From Culex pipiens pallens (Eukaryota > Arthropoda > Insecta > Diptera > Culicidae): a stretch of DNA of 64,000 bases. The notes beneath the pieces were generated by a model that was not told where the DNA came from, did not search any database, and was given only the letters and a program-made list of their open reading frames with translations. A program made the translations under genes and the position numbers. Location: contig NC_068939.1 of assembly GCF_016801865.2 (NCBI RefSeq), forward strand, positions 63,209,273 to 63,273,272, in the 5' to 3' direction. Shown one piece after another: positions 49,382 through 59,661 of the stretch (the stretch's first letter is position 1; the number at the start of each line of letters is the position of its first letter).

Positions 49382-50937
49382 TAGAGGTGGACAAAAAAAG
49401 AGTGAACCGCTCAAAGAGCCGGTTCACTGAAAAGAGCGAACGAACCGTGGCTCACAAAAAAAGAACCGCGGTTCATTTTTAAACTCCGGTCTTTTGAAAG
49501 AATCGTTTCAATATGGCATGAGTTTTGTTATAAACACAATTTATTGAATTTCCAAAAAATGCAGTATTAAATTAGTTTTTGATAATTGAAAATGCAATTT
49601 CAAAAATTTCAATGCTTATAAAAATTTATACCAAAAGTAAATGATCTTCTAAACAAACTTTTCATTGTAAAACTGAGTGTACATTAAAGTAATACCGGAA
49701 TACAAATTTGAGCACTTCAAATAGCATAATTTGTCAAATATTAACAAAAATCTACTGAATATTCATATATCATTTTGTGCGATTAAACTTTAACGTTCAT
49801 AGACTTTATCTATTAAATCAGAATGTAGAGAAGAGTTCACAGAATATTTTCTCCAAATAAAATATCAGCATTAGTTCAATTTTTGCAGAAATAAACGCAA
49901 TTTTAAAATGAATAGCAATTTTTCCAGCATCCTAGATTTAAGTTTGGATGCTATTCACATTGTTGGCATTCGAGCGAGAAGAAGGAAAGCATTTCTCGCT
50001 CGCGAACGAGGGAGAGAACTTGTAGTACTTTTCTCTTCTCGCTTGCGCTCGCATTTTCGTTCGCGTTTTCGCTCTCGCCGCGAGCGCCTCGTGCTAGCCG
50101 TTCGCCCCAAGCTAGCAATTTTTTTATCAGGCTTATGAATACGAACCAGGCGATGGTATAGAGGTGTAACTTCAATCGCTGTGTTGTTTTTTGTTCGTTT
50201 CTAACACGTTCAACTTCTCGCGAACGGACAATTCTGGCTCGCGAGAAAGCCCGTTCGCGAGCGGAGGAGAGCACGGGCAATCGGTGAGTTTCTCTCGGCA
50301 GCACGAGATTCGCGGCGAGAACTCGAGAGAGAGAAAATTTTCTCGCGAGAGCGCGATTATACCAACACTGGCTATTCAATTACTCGAATGTTCAGTTTTG
50401 AGTAGAAATCTTGACAAAGAGACCACCAAGACCTATGGTTTTCAAGGACATCTTCTCGTTTTAAGTTTTTTTTTTATAAAATATGGCCGATACAAATATA
50501 TTTCAAAGTTTATGTCACCCCTTCCCTTCAAAATCGGTCCGAAAATCAGGGGGCAAAACATTTTTTTTTTCAAAAAACATTCAAATTTCAATGGAAATAG
50601 AAGTCTTATCAACTGAAAACAAAAGTTTATTTTTCGGCTTAAACAAAATTATCATACTTTGATATTTTGAAAACTAATGAATGCAATACAACTGGGGATG
50701 TGTAATTTTTTCCGACTTTGGTCAGAGTTGAGGGACATAAACTTCAAAAAATATTTGATACGGCCTAATTTAAAGAAGTCCAATAAGAAATAACTTACAA
50801 AATCACACGATTCTTGAAAAAACCCTTGCCATCCAAATTTTGAAAAAGAGCGAAAGAGCCGTTCAAAAGAGCGGCTCTTTTTTAAGAGCGAACGAAAATG
50901 AGCGGCTCCTAAAAAAGAGCGGTTTTGCCCACCTCTA
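49382..50937. mobile_element. Non-autonomous hAT element (TAGAGGTGG ends), 8-bp TSD
   Basis: Ends TAGAGGTGGAC and GCCCACCTCTA are inverted repeats, bordered by an exact 8-bp TSD GCTAGAAC (49374-49381 and 50938-50945). Subterminal regions repeat GAGCGAACG/GAACCGC-type motifs on both sides, as expected for transposase binding sites. It lacks a transposase frame and contains a second, younger hAT-type insertion (49958-50370). The stretch 50500-50640 matches the interior of the TTAA element at 37129. Confidence 0.88.
49958..50370 (-). mobile_element. hAT-type MITE, CGAG-rich, copy 2, nested
   Basis: An exact 8-bp TSD GCTATTCA (49950-49957 and 50371-50378) brackets ends CATTGTTGGCATTCGAGCG and its imperfect complement ending ATACCAACACTG. 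The interior is saturated with CGAG/CTCG words. The related copy at 6311-6685 runs the other way. Frames of 141-142 residues over it are artefacts of GC-rich repeats. Confidence 0.85.
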
Positions 50938-50945
50938 GCTAGAAC

Positions 50946-51854
50946 CCAACAAAATAGTATTATTTGTTGCAAATGAAGCAGGCGCTCTGGCTTTAAAATT
51001 TACTCATAACAATTGGCGCTATGAATGATTTTTAGATTTATCAATAATCTGGTTTGCTAGTACGTTTTCTACTAAACAATTCGCCAAAGGAATAAATTTC
51101 CCTAGTGTGTTCAAACACATGCAAGATGTTTTCAGATGCAAACTTTTCCACCCAATAAAACCTCAAATCAAAATGTCACTATGTATGCTGCTGTTGTGGT
51201 CGTCCTGCCTGATTGAAGGAAAAACTTCTCGTTGGCTTCCTTACTCGACGACGCGTTCATAGCTGCTCGAGTCCTTAGTCATCGTCACGTGGCGTGTTGG
51301 TAACGTTGTCGTACGAGAACGAAAAAAAAAGTCCCATTTCTGCTGCGCTTTTGCCTTGACCGAGTAAAAGCACAGGACCTATGCAAGGGGCAAGTGTTGG
51401 GTCGAGAATGGGGTGCCGGCAAGGCCGCTTGGCAATGCTTTCGGGGAGGGAAACGGTGAAAAATAGCTTCACAGGCCGTACAGTAGCAGTTATGCCAAGA
51501 AGAGGACAAGAAAACGACGGTTGAGGCACATTTCGGTTCAACGGAATCCACGGAAGCAGGCCGAAACGACTTTCTTGTTATGTAACACTCACGTACACTT
51601 CCCACCCTCACCTTTTTTTCACGGAGCGAAATATTGATTATCCGAAAGGTTTAGCACCGCGGTTCAACTCTTTTGTTTGTGTAAAACGGTTTTATTGTCG
51701 TCCCGGTTTTATGTGTGCAGTGGGAGCGATTGCTCATCACGGTTATTTGAGGTTTATGTTGGAAATTCAATGCAAAGAATGTCTACCTTTGTTTTCTTTA
51801 GGAATTGTTGAAGAATTGAACTGCAATAAAATTTCAACATCCAAGCTTTAGAAA
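50946..51854. other. Noncoding sequence, partly GC-richer
   Basis: 51180-51620 is GC-richer and apparently single-copy. Minus-strand frames of 88-108 residues show no known motif. No gene is called. Confidence 0.3.
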
Positions 51855-53003
51855 TAGGGGAGATGGGGGTAAGACGGCCACCCTAAGGGAGAAGTCTCAT
51901 AAAATTAACACTACAGATTATTTTGATCCCAAATAAGGTGCATATTGTTCTATTAATAGTCCATTATAGAAATGACATCAATTAGTTGGTCTAAAAACCA
52001 ATTTTCAATACTTTTCAGCAATTTAAAAAAAAATAATTTAAATCGAATTTTATATTAAATACGCGGGGTAAGACGGCCACCCATGTGGGGTAAGACAGTC
52101 AGTGCTATAAACTAACTTGATAACTTGGCTAAATCCACCCAAATACCTACATGATTGGTTGAACAGACTACTCTGAAAATCATGACTATTTTGGTTGAAA
52201 AAAAAAACAAGTTTTAAATGTGAAGAAAAATTTTGTTCAACAAATTTTATGTTTTGGCTATGTGAATTTCATATTATTGCGACCACATTTCATGAAAAAA
52301 TATGAATTTTTACACGAAAATATATCTAATTTAATGCAAATTAACTGGTTTGTGTATTTCGATTAGAATTATAAAATTAGCGACTTTTATTTAATATTTC
52401 ATACTATTCAATGAATTTTGCTATATCACAGTAAGGAATATTGACGAACCGGCAGTTAACAGCAATTTGATAAAAAATTGATAGTTTTATCGAAAGTATG
52501 TCAAATATGTCTTAAATATGACTTAGCAGTCAAAAATCCTTCATAAATGCAACCTTTATCAAAACAAATATATAAATTACGGGGGGGCGTCTTACCCCCC
52601 GTGGAGGTGGCCGTCTTGCCCTAAAATGACTTATTTTATAAAACATTTTTTGCAAATAGCATAACGCATTTTTTAAACTTTTTCGAGGGACATAATCTTG
52701 GGAAAACATCAATTTAACATGAAAAAATATTTAAAGATAGTATTACATATTTTTACCTAACCAAAATGCTTAAGTTGTAAATCATAAAAATTAAATCTAG
52801 TTTCAAGTTGAAAAAATATTTGTTTATTTTGAGCTATTTTTATACTATTTCAAACAATTGGTTTGGCAAAGGTGACTCCATATGCATTATTTAGCATGAG
52901 GAACAGTATTGCTTAACATTTGAGTAATATTCATAAGTATACTTAGTAAAACAGTGGAGTGGCCGTCTTAGCCCGCATGGCGGTCTTACCCCCAGCTCCC
53001 CTA
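51855..53003. mobile_element. 1149-bp MITE, TAGGGGAG ends, GGTAAGACGGCCACC motifs
   Basis: Ends TAGGGGAGATGGGGGTAAGAC and the complement of TAGGGGAGCTGGGGGTAAGAC are inverted repeats; the outer TA fits a TA duplication. The left half has GGGGTAAGACGGCCACC-type motifs at about 51867, 52067 and 52086. The right half has their complements at about 52584, 52605, 52961 and 52980. No coding frame. Part of a family I recall as widespread in mosquitoes. Confidence 0.8.
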
Positions 53004-54100
53004 CGGGGGACGTTCCCTTCAACACCAAATTTCAAGATAAAGAATTCCATCTTGCGAAAATACTCAATATGAAAATTCACTTTATTGGGTTAAATCTCAC
53101 GTTTTGTTGTGGAAATACCCTCTCGTCCCAACAGCTGCTTTAGAGAAGGGGCAAAAAACAACAAAACAAACCCCCCACATTCAACACAAAAACATATTCG
53201 CCCTAAGGGTCAAGGATGGCAACAAGAAGTAAAAATATTTCATCACTAAATTTATGATTTCTTTTGCTTCGGGGACTCTCCCCACCAAGTTCCAACGGGT
53301 TCGTACAGAAAAACCACCCAAGCACGTGGCGCGGTTAACCCCTGGGGGGGTTGGGATTTCCAAGTGAAGCACACGTGGCCAAATCCTCAGCATAATGTTC
53401 AAGTTTTTCGAAAAAGCTCTGCGCTGGTTCTGCTCTGTTTTTGGGAGGGAGAAGGCACTTGAAGGCACAACGGAGCAATGGATTCCGTTTCGGCGTTTTT
53501 CATCTCGAAACAAAAGCGTGACATGTTTGGGGGTAAGGTGGGTGCATTGATTTTAGGACTCGATATCGAAAAAAATACTGATTGAATTTATGAATTAAAA
53601 TTTTAACAATTGTAACTAAAAAGCAAAATAACAACTCAAAAAAAGCTCAACCCCCCCTCCCCCCATTCAATGAAACACAACGAGGTTTTGGATTTACTCG
53701 GTAACGAATTTAAAAGGGTGCGCTTCTGTTTTTTTTTTCTTCTCTCGGTTTTCTTCGACATGGTTAATGCTTCTAGTAGTGTTCCGTGCTGGAGGCACGT
53801 GTTTCCCCGGCAGAATTATGACGGTCTTAACCTGCCCCATTTTGGGTTGTACCGTGACAAATTTCAATAACTCTGGAGTCAACCCGGGTGCAATCGATCT
53901 GTGGAACGTAAAGAATTGGATTCTGAAGACAATAATTGTTTTCTTTTCTTTTGTATAACTTTTTTCACAAATATGACTGATCTTATCGGAATTTCATCAG
54001 ATTGATTTTATGTAAATTTCCATTTACGGTTTAAAAAAGGAATACTTTTTTGTATCGAATTTCAACAAGGCCAACACAAATACTTATTAAAGTAATTGTA
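53004..54100. other. Noncoding, unrecognised sequence
   Basis: No gene is supported. A 110-residue antisense frame at 53181-53513 lacks motifs. C-rich runs occur near 53167 and 53650. Confidence 0.3.
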
Positions 54101-54355
54101 GCCCGCCCGTGTGGATCAATCGGACCGCGCACTGGACTCACAATCCAGAGGTCGCCGGTTCGAATCCCGCGGCGGGCGCTCTAAAATTCTTTGTGTAAAT
54201 ATGAGTATTCGGCGCCGTCGCTCCGTGCCATACTTTCATACACTTAGGAGCCCAGGGCGGCGAAGTCCTTGTAGATAAAAAGGAAGACACTAAGTGGTTG
54301 GTACTAGCAATGGTGGCCGACAGCTATAAAAAGTCAACTTCGGTTTTTCTTCGTG
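54101..54355 (+). mobile_element. tRNA-Val(CAC)-derived SINE
   Basis: The head at 54101-54177 has a perfect 7-bp acceptor GCCCGCC/GGCGGGC, anticodon arm CTGGA-CTCACAA-TCCAG (anticodon CAC) and B box GGTTCGAATCC. A body follows, with tail GGTTGGTACTAGCAATGG, GGCCGACAGCTATAAA, GTCAACTTCGG, shared with the fragment at 37948-38006. Confidence 0.75.
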
Positions 54356-54364
54356 AAAAATAAT

Positions 54365-54892
54365 TCAACCCTCAAATGCCTTCTAATATTATTATTTCAT
54401 GTTTCATATAGAATAATTCAGTTTTGACCAAATCCTTATATTGTTATTTCTTTTATTTTATCACCATCGTGTTCCCCGGTCAATTTTACATCATAATCAA
54501 TGTAAACCTCAAACTAAAATAAACTATTGGCGAGATACAGTGATTTTATTGAAACAGGTTTGATTTTGCGCAGCACTCGGAAGTACATGGTGTACTTTTC
54601 AACAAAAGGGATGAATCCCGCATAGTTAGTATTTTATATGAGAGAAACTTATTTTAAGTTTGAATTCATAGGACAGAGTGCTGCGCTAAATCATACTTTT
54701 TTCAGTAAAATTGCTGTATCTCGCCAATAGTTCATTTTAGTTTGAGGTTTACATTGATTATTATGTAAAATTGACCGGGGATCACGATGGTGATCAAATA
54801 AAACAAATATAAGTACAAGGAATAGGTCAAAACTGATTTTTTATACATAAAACATTAAAATATAAAATCAGGGGGCATTTAAGGGTTAAAAT
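54365..54892. mobile_element. Foldback element, about 200-bp arms
   Basis: CCCTCAAATGCC at the left and GGCATTTAAGGG at the right start inverted arms that continue through CAGTTTTGACC, ATCACCATCGTG, CCCCGGTCAATTTTACAT and CTCAAACTAAAAT to a loop of about 70 bases. The CCCCGGYCAATTTTACATMA phrase also occurs in both arms of the Mutator-like foldback. Confidence 0.75.
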
Positions 54893-55855
54893 TTTGTTTA
54901 CATTGAATTCCTTGGACAGTTTTCTATAAAATGCAACCTGTAGAAAGTCTTTTGCTGAAAAAGTTTCAAGGTTATGATTAGACATAGTGATTTTTCACGC
55001 TTGAAAATTGCAAATTTCACGGGGACCTCAATTTCAACACACCAAATTTCACGCACATTTCGCGGAAAGTGAAAAATGTTAAAATAATTCTGAAAATCTT
55101 ATGTTTAAATCACAGAAACTACTTGTTATGCTTCATTATATATTATTCTTCAAATTTCACTTAATTTAAACGTGACATATAAACAAAATTCTCCTTATTT
55201 TCAAAAAAGTTTCCACCTGATTTATGGATGAGCTCTTTATATTTTTTGAAACAAAATGTAGGGTATGCATTTTCTCATTTAGTGAACTGCTTTTTTTTAA
55301 TATTCGGCTAGTAAATATAAAAAGTTTTCGCTGATTTGCATTATATTAAATTTCATATCAAAGCATGATTAAACAATCTTGTTCAGCCAAAATGAGTAAA
55401 ATTATTTGATTCTTTTACGACAGTAAGCCCATAATTTTTTTTTAAGTTTTCATCTCACTTAACATAAACTTAATTTAAAATCAATTGGCAAAAATAATAT
55501 GATTTGTAACGAAATCGAAATTTTTAATTCAAAAAGCGAACAGAAAACAAAAAAAAAGGTGTTTCACGGGAATCATCCACCCAAATAATCAAATATTGTT
55601 GAAATTAAACAGGACCCAGAAAAAATCTGAAGTGTTTTTAAAAGGGAATTTGAAAAATAAAAAATAGTCTTCATTTTATTTTGAATAAAATAAAGCTGGA
55701 TTATTTGAATTTCTATTGAAACAATACCTTTCAAATAAAGTAGCAGCAAAATGTGTATTACAACGAATGAAAATATTACAATATTTAGTAAGTTTCTAAA
55801 AACCTGAAAATAGTGGAAAGAACCTGAAAGAAGTGAAATTTAAAATAGTCTTTAT

Positions 55856-56534
55856 CTGGGTGCTGAATAGTGGTTCGCAAAACGGCCTCAATTTTGAACT
55901 GTCAAAGTGGAACCAATTTACTGTTCGGCAAAAGTAGAGAGTATTGTTATCGATCATTAAAAATTGTTTTTTTTTTTGCAAGAATAAAAAATGTGTGGCT
56001 TTTAGAACCAGAAATTGAAGTCAAGAAATCTTAAGAAAGTTGACGACGAGATCGTCATTTTTTATAATTATGAATGGAAGTTTTTTTTTGTGGTGTCAAT
56101 GCGGTTTTATTTATACAGAAGCTGTCTTTATTTTTTGATTCCGATTGAAACCCTACTGGTTTAGTGAAAATCTTCTCTGTTTGTTGGATCAGTTTCGCTA
56201 GAATCACCAATGTTTTTTCACTGGACCAGGAAGATTCCAAAATCAGCCAGGGAAATTATCTGCGGCATCACAGAATTACACTCTCGCCGCAGTTCTTTGT
56301 CAACCGTAAAAAAGAAAAACCTCTTCTAACCGATCGAAACATATATTCACGCACAATTTTCCAGCAAAAATGTAAAAAACTAGAAAAAATAAAACACAAC
56401 ATGAACATAAAACAGCTCGTTTATCAGTAAGAAAAAAGTCATGTTTGTGCTTGAACAGCCTCCTACTTTGTAGATGTAAACAAAGTGGGATCATTCAAAA
56501 ATCACGTTACGCATTCTCTCTATTCATCACCCAG
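55856..56534. mobile_element. 679-bp TIR element nested in hAT copy 2, 8-bp TSD
   Basis: Ends CTGGGTGCTGAATAG and CTATTCATCACCCAG are 15-base inverted repeats with one mismatch. The exact 8-bp duplication GTCTTTAT flanks it (55848-55855 and 56535-56542). The copy at 7114-8608 lacks this block, having only AAAAAGAC wording at the same place. The 8-bp TSD suggests hAT or P type; the superfamily is not certain. Frames of 61-88 residues inside have no transposase motif. Confidence 0.85.
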
Positions 56535-56714
56535 GTCTTTATCGATCAAATATTTATTATTTTGTTATTTAAAAAAACATTTGAGAAAACTGATAAATTT
56601 AACGAAGTTAAAGCCGTACACGAAATCGTCAAAAATCACTAACCCTTTATTAGTAATTAAACCGCAGTAATTACTAAGATTATTTTTATTCCTATTTGAG
56701 TTTGATGAATTATA

Positions 56715-57000
56715 TCAGGGGGTGGGCCTCGTGGCGCGGTGGTTAGCGGCTTCGGCTGCCGATCCCTAAGTTGCTGTGGGGCGCGGGTTCGATTCCCGCC
56801 TTATTCTCCTGGTGTTCTATCGGATGGGGAAGTAAAACGTCGGTCCATTTGCGTAAAAGAGGTTTTGGGTGACTCACCACACATAACCTTCGGACGTCTG
56901 ACTCACCACAAATAACCTTCGGACGTCTAGAAATGAGCAGAAACTTGCAACAGAGCCCACAAAAGACCCGGGGGTCGTTAAAGTGGATTGCTTTGCTTTT
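56715..57000 (+). mobile_element. tRNA-derived SINE nested in hAT copy 2
   Basis: The head has an A-box-like TGGCGCGGTGGTTAGCGG and B box GGGTTCGATTCCCGC. The body has ATCGGATGGGGAAGTAAAAC; the tail ACCCGGGGGTCGTTAAAGTG is shared with 39235-39640. The 10-bp TSD TGAATTATAT is at 56705-56714 and 57001-57010. A 28-bp unit (GACTCACCACAYATAACCTTCGGACGTCT-like) is tandemly duplicated near 56870-56928. Confidence 0.85.
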
Positions 57001-57028
57001 TGAATTATATTAGGAAATATTGTTACAG

Positions 57029-57800
57029 ATTAGTGGATTAGTGCGCTGACCACGCGGACGCGCTGTCTTGTTTTTGCATGCTCATTTTCATTTCTTTTAT
57101 GTCGCTGTTTGTGTGCATGGGGTGATTGGTTATTATAACTTATTGGACATCATAAGTGCAGTGCTTCAGGGGACGCGCAGTCCTGTTCTTTTCGCGATAA
57201 TTTTCATCGTAAATGATCGTACAAATTTATTCCAACTGGCATCGATCGATTTTATGAAGAGTAAAGCGTCATTTATTTACTATTTTTGAAATTTGCTCGC
57301 GTTATCTAAATTATAAAAATATACTGATAAGTCCAGCCCATAGCACTACTGCTCGGCTGGCACACGTTCGATAAAAAAAAACTTTTTAAATGATCAATTA
57401 TCTATCTTTCCGCAGCCGGCTGCCTAAGATTTAAAATGTTCAACCGATAAACAAAATGCTCATGGTCACATCACTGCCACTCGTGAATCCTGACCTCATA
57501 CCCATCTACTAACCCCCTCAAAGCTGATGTGATACTTTGTCGGAGATGCAGTCGATTGGGCGGTCTCTATCACTCAAGTATCGGACTAACATTCCCATCC
57601 ACTTCCCCGTGACCCTACCACTGGTCGTGGCCGGCGCCGGTATTGATCAGCATGATAGGGGCCTTTGAGAAGTTGCGAAGCGAGGAAAGATAGCTCCCAC
57701 TTATCTTCCACGGCTCGTGGATGTAACTTCTGGAGGTCCTGGTCAATAACTGAGTAGCAACTGCGGGTGGGCACCTATGCTTATGCTTATGCTTGTGCTT
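57029..57800 (+). mobile_element. Non-LTR-type insertion with TGCTTA tail, nested in hAT copy 2
   Basis: The insertion lies between exact 22-bp direct repeats (ATATTAGGAAATATTGTTAC + AG) at 57007-57028 and 57801-57822. It ends in a short TGCTTA-type tandem run. A long, variable TSD plus a 3' microsatellite tail is the mark of target-primed reverse transcription. It carries no ORF for reverse transcriptase, so it is a 5'-truncated LINE end or a SINE that uses a LINE 3' end. Confidence 0.8.
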
Positions 57801-57898
57801 ATATTAGGAAATATTGTTACAGTTTCACACAAACTAACGATTTCACGGATTTCACGCTGTCCGCGAAATCGTGAAATTTCACTAACCCTAGTTATGAT

Positions 57899-58257
57899 TA
57901 AAAGAAAAAAAAAGTTTTTTAGAAAATCGTCAAAAATGAGGGCGGTGCCAAAAATAGAGGGATGGTCCAATCAGCACCAAACTTGGGATTTTTGGTAACA
58001 ATCGATAGATGAACGTTCCCTCCAAGTTTGGTCCACATCGGTGAAGGTCGAATCCAATAGTGTACCCAGTTGTCCTGGAATGACCCATTAGGGTGGAATC
58101 GAAAATTGATTTTTTCAGCAACACATTTTTTGAGTCCCTTTTAGGGTCCCAAACAACCTCCCAAAATTTGGGAGCGATTGGGTAAGCCCACGATTGGCGC
58201 AAAGCGAATGAAATTTGTATGGAAATTACTATGGGAAAACTTGCATTTTCACATTTT
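57899..58257. repeat. Repeat module (GGATGGTCCAATCAGCACC type)
   Basis: Phrases such as CCAAGTTTGGTCCACATCGG and GGAATGACCCATTAGGGTGG echo the GGGTCATTCCATCTC and CCAAATCGGACCACC wording in the Mutator-like foldback. No gene. Confidence 0.45.
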
Positions 58258-58778
58258 TAAATTCACAAAATTCATGTTTTATTATTTTATGAAACTCACA
58301 CCCTAAAAGTATAGCCCTGGATGTCCTTAACAACTTTCTCGAAGACAGTATGGTGCTAAAATGTTCTTAACAAAAGTTACAGAGCGTTAAAGAGAGACAT
58401 TTCGTACTACTCGGTAAAAATCATACTTTTTGCCAACACTGCCAAGTCAAGCGGAAACTTTTTAATACTATAATATATTTGAGGAATTGGGGTGCAATTT
58501 AACTAAATAATGTCTTCTGAACATTTCTTCATAACGATTTTACGTAAGGTTCATCAAAATATAAGAACAATCATGTTTGTTTTGTATTTCATGGTTCCTT
58601 TGGCAATGTTGGCAGAAAATGTGAGTTTCACTGATTATTTCAATACACTACTTTTGAAAACTCTGTATCTTTTTTGCGACGCACTTCAGCATCATACTGT
58701 CTTTGGGAGAGTTGATCGGGACATCCTATGCTATACTTCTGCGGTGTTAGTTTCATAAAAGAATAAAACATGAATTTT
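58258..58778. mobile_element. Foldback element cut by the BEL/Pao LTR
   Basis: The left arm (AAATTCACAAAATTCATG, GACAGTATGGTGCT, TTTTTGCCAACACTGCC; 58258-58455) is repeated in reverse complement at about 58590-58778. Arm similarity stops exactly at the LTR border, so the rest of the right arm should lie beyond the retrotransposon's other LTR, outside the window. Confidence 0.7.
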
Positions 58779-59661
58779 GTAAATTCTGAAGGAGCGCTAG
58801 GCCCGGCTCCAGAAGGGCTTTTTGACTGTCCAACCTTTTCACTGTGTTGCGGGGAATTTCGTGGCAGCTATCTTGTGGGCTTTCAACTTAACTCTTCGTT
58901 AATGTCCGAAAAGGACGGATTTGCCACTCAAGCGTTCACCAACGACACAACACAAACTTGTGCAACACAGCTTCAAGGCGACAATCGGCGAGTGGACTGT
59001 ATTCACAACGACTTTCTTCCAGTGGACTCCTTTGGCCAGGATGCAAGAAAACAGCTTGTTTCACGATCTTTACTGCTATATTTACAAGCTTAAACTGACT
59101 TACAGACTAACAAATTCATTTGGTTTTTATAACTAAAACATCGGCATTTCCTTCCGAATCTTCATTGCAAAAACATTCTTATTATTTAATCTCCTCTCGG
59201 GTGCGCAATCCTTTTTCCCTAAACCATGTACACGCCACTTCTTCTTTTCATTCATTCATTTCTTTCATTCCTATTCCCTGCTCTCCTATTGGTCTGTTTG
59301 CGCAAGCTGCCTGCTCAGACGCGCGCTGCGCGTCCTTGAGCCTATTGTGTGCTGTGAGATACATGAATGAAATATGTGTGAAAGGGAAAGGACACGAATG
59401 GTGAGTTGGTCTGCGGTTATTTACATGCTATTGTTTCTTTTCTTCTTCAATGTGTGGCGTGTATGTGCGGGTACATTTGTGTTGTGCTATGTGTTTGAAA
59501 CAATGGAAGGATTAACTGACACTGTGGAAATGGATGGATTATTCTTGCAAATTTACTCTACCTGACACTGTTAGAAAAATCATATGGGTTGGAAACTATT
59601 TCTTTTAAGATTAAAATCATTTCTTGGGCAAATTAAATCTACTTTGGCGTTGGCGCCAACA
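58778..59661 (-). repeat. 3' long terminal repeat of the BEL/Pao element, 884 bp
   Basis: In sense orientation it starts TGTTGGCGCCAACGCC just after the purine tract and ends CAGAATTTACA. The ends TGT...ACA are canonical. The left boundary also coincides with loss of homology between the arms of the foldback at 58258. A TATA box and initiator divide it into U3 of about 570 bp and R-U5 of about 315 bp. Confidence 0.85.
59088..59133 (-). promoter_or_regulatory. LTR core promoter: TATA box and initiator
   Basis: In sense orientation GTTATAAAAACC (59122-59133) precedes GTCAGTTTAAGC (59088-59099) by about 30 bases. TATAAAA plus TCAGTT matches the arthropod Pol II core promoter. This fixes the probable start of retrotransposon transcripts. 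Confidence 0.65.

Larger units (their letters stand above)
54979..57890 (-). mobile_element. Non-autonomous hAT-type element, copy 2, with three nested insertions
   Basis: An exact 8-bp TSD GTTATGAT (54971-54978 and 57891-57898) brackets ends TAGACATAGTGA and TCACTAACCCTA. Read in reverse it aligns with 7114-8608 (for example GATTATTTGGGTGGATGATTCC and CGCGGACAGCGTGAAATCC). Removing the insertions at 55856-56534, 56715-57000 and 57029-57800, with one copy of each TSD, leaves about 1.1 kb. That equals copy 1 without its (TA)n tract. No transposase. Confidence 0.88.

Noticed and set aside
49908..50616. Arg/Ser/Glu-rich frames of 76-142 residues on both strands
   Set aside because: They coincide with the CGAG-rich hAT MITE. 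The composition comes from the repeated CTCGCGAG words.
54101..54177. Functional tRNA-Val gene
   Set aside because: Despite a perfect acceptor stem, the T stem has a mismatch and the sequence is followed by a SINE body whose tail is repeated at 37948.
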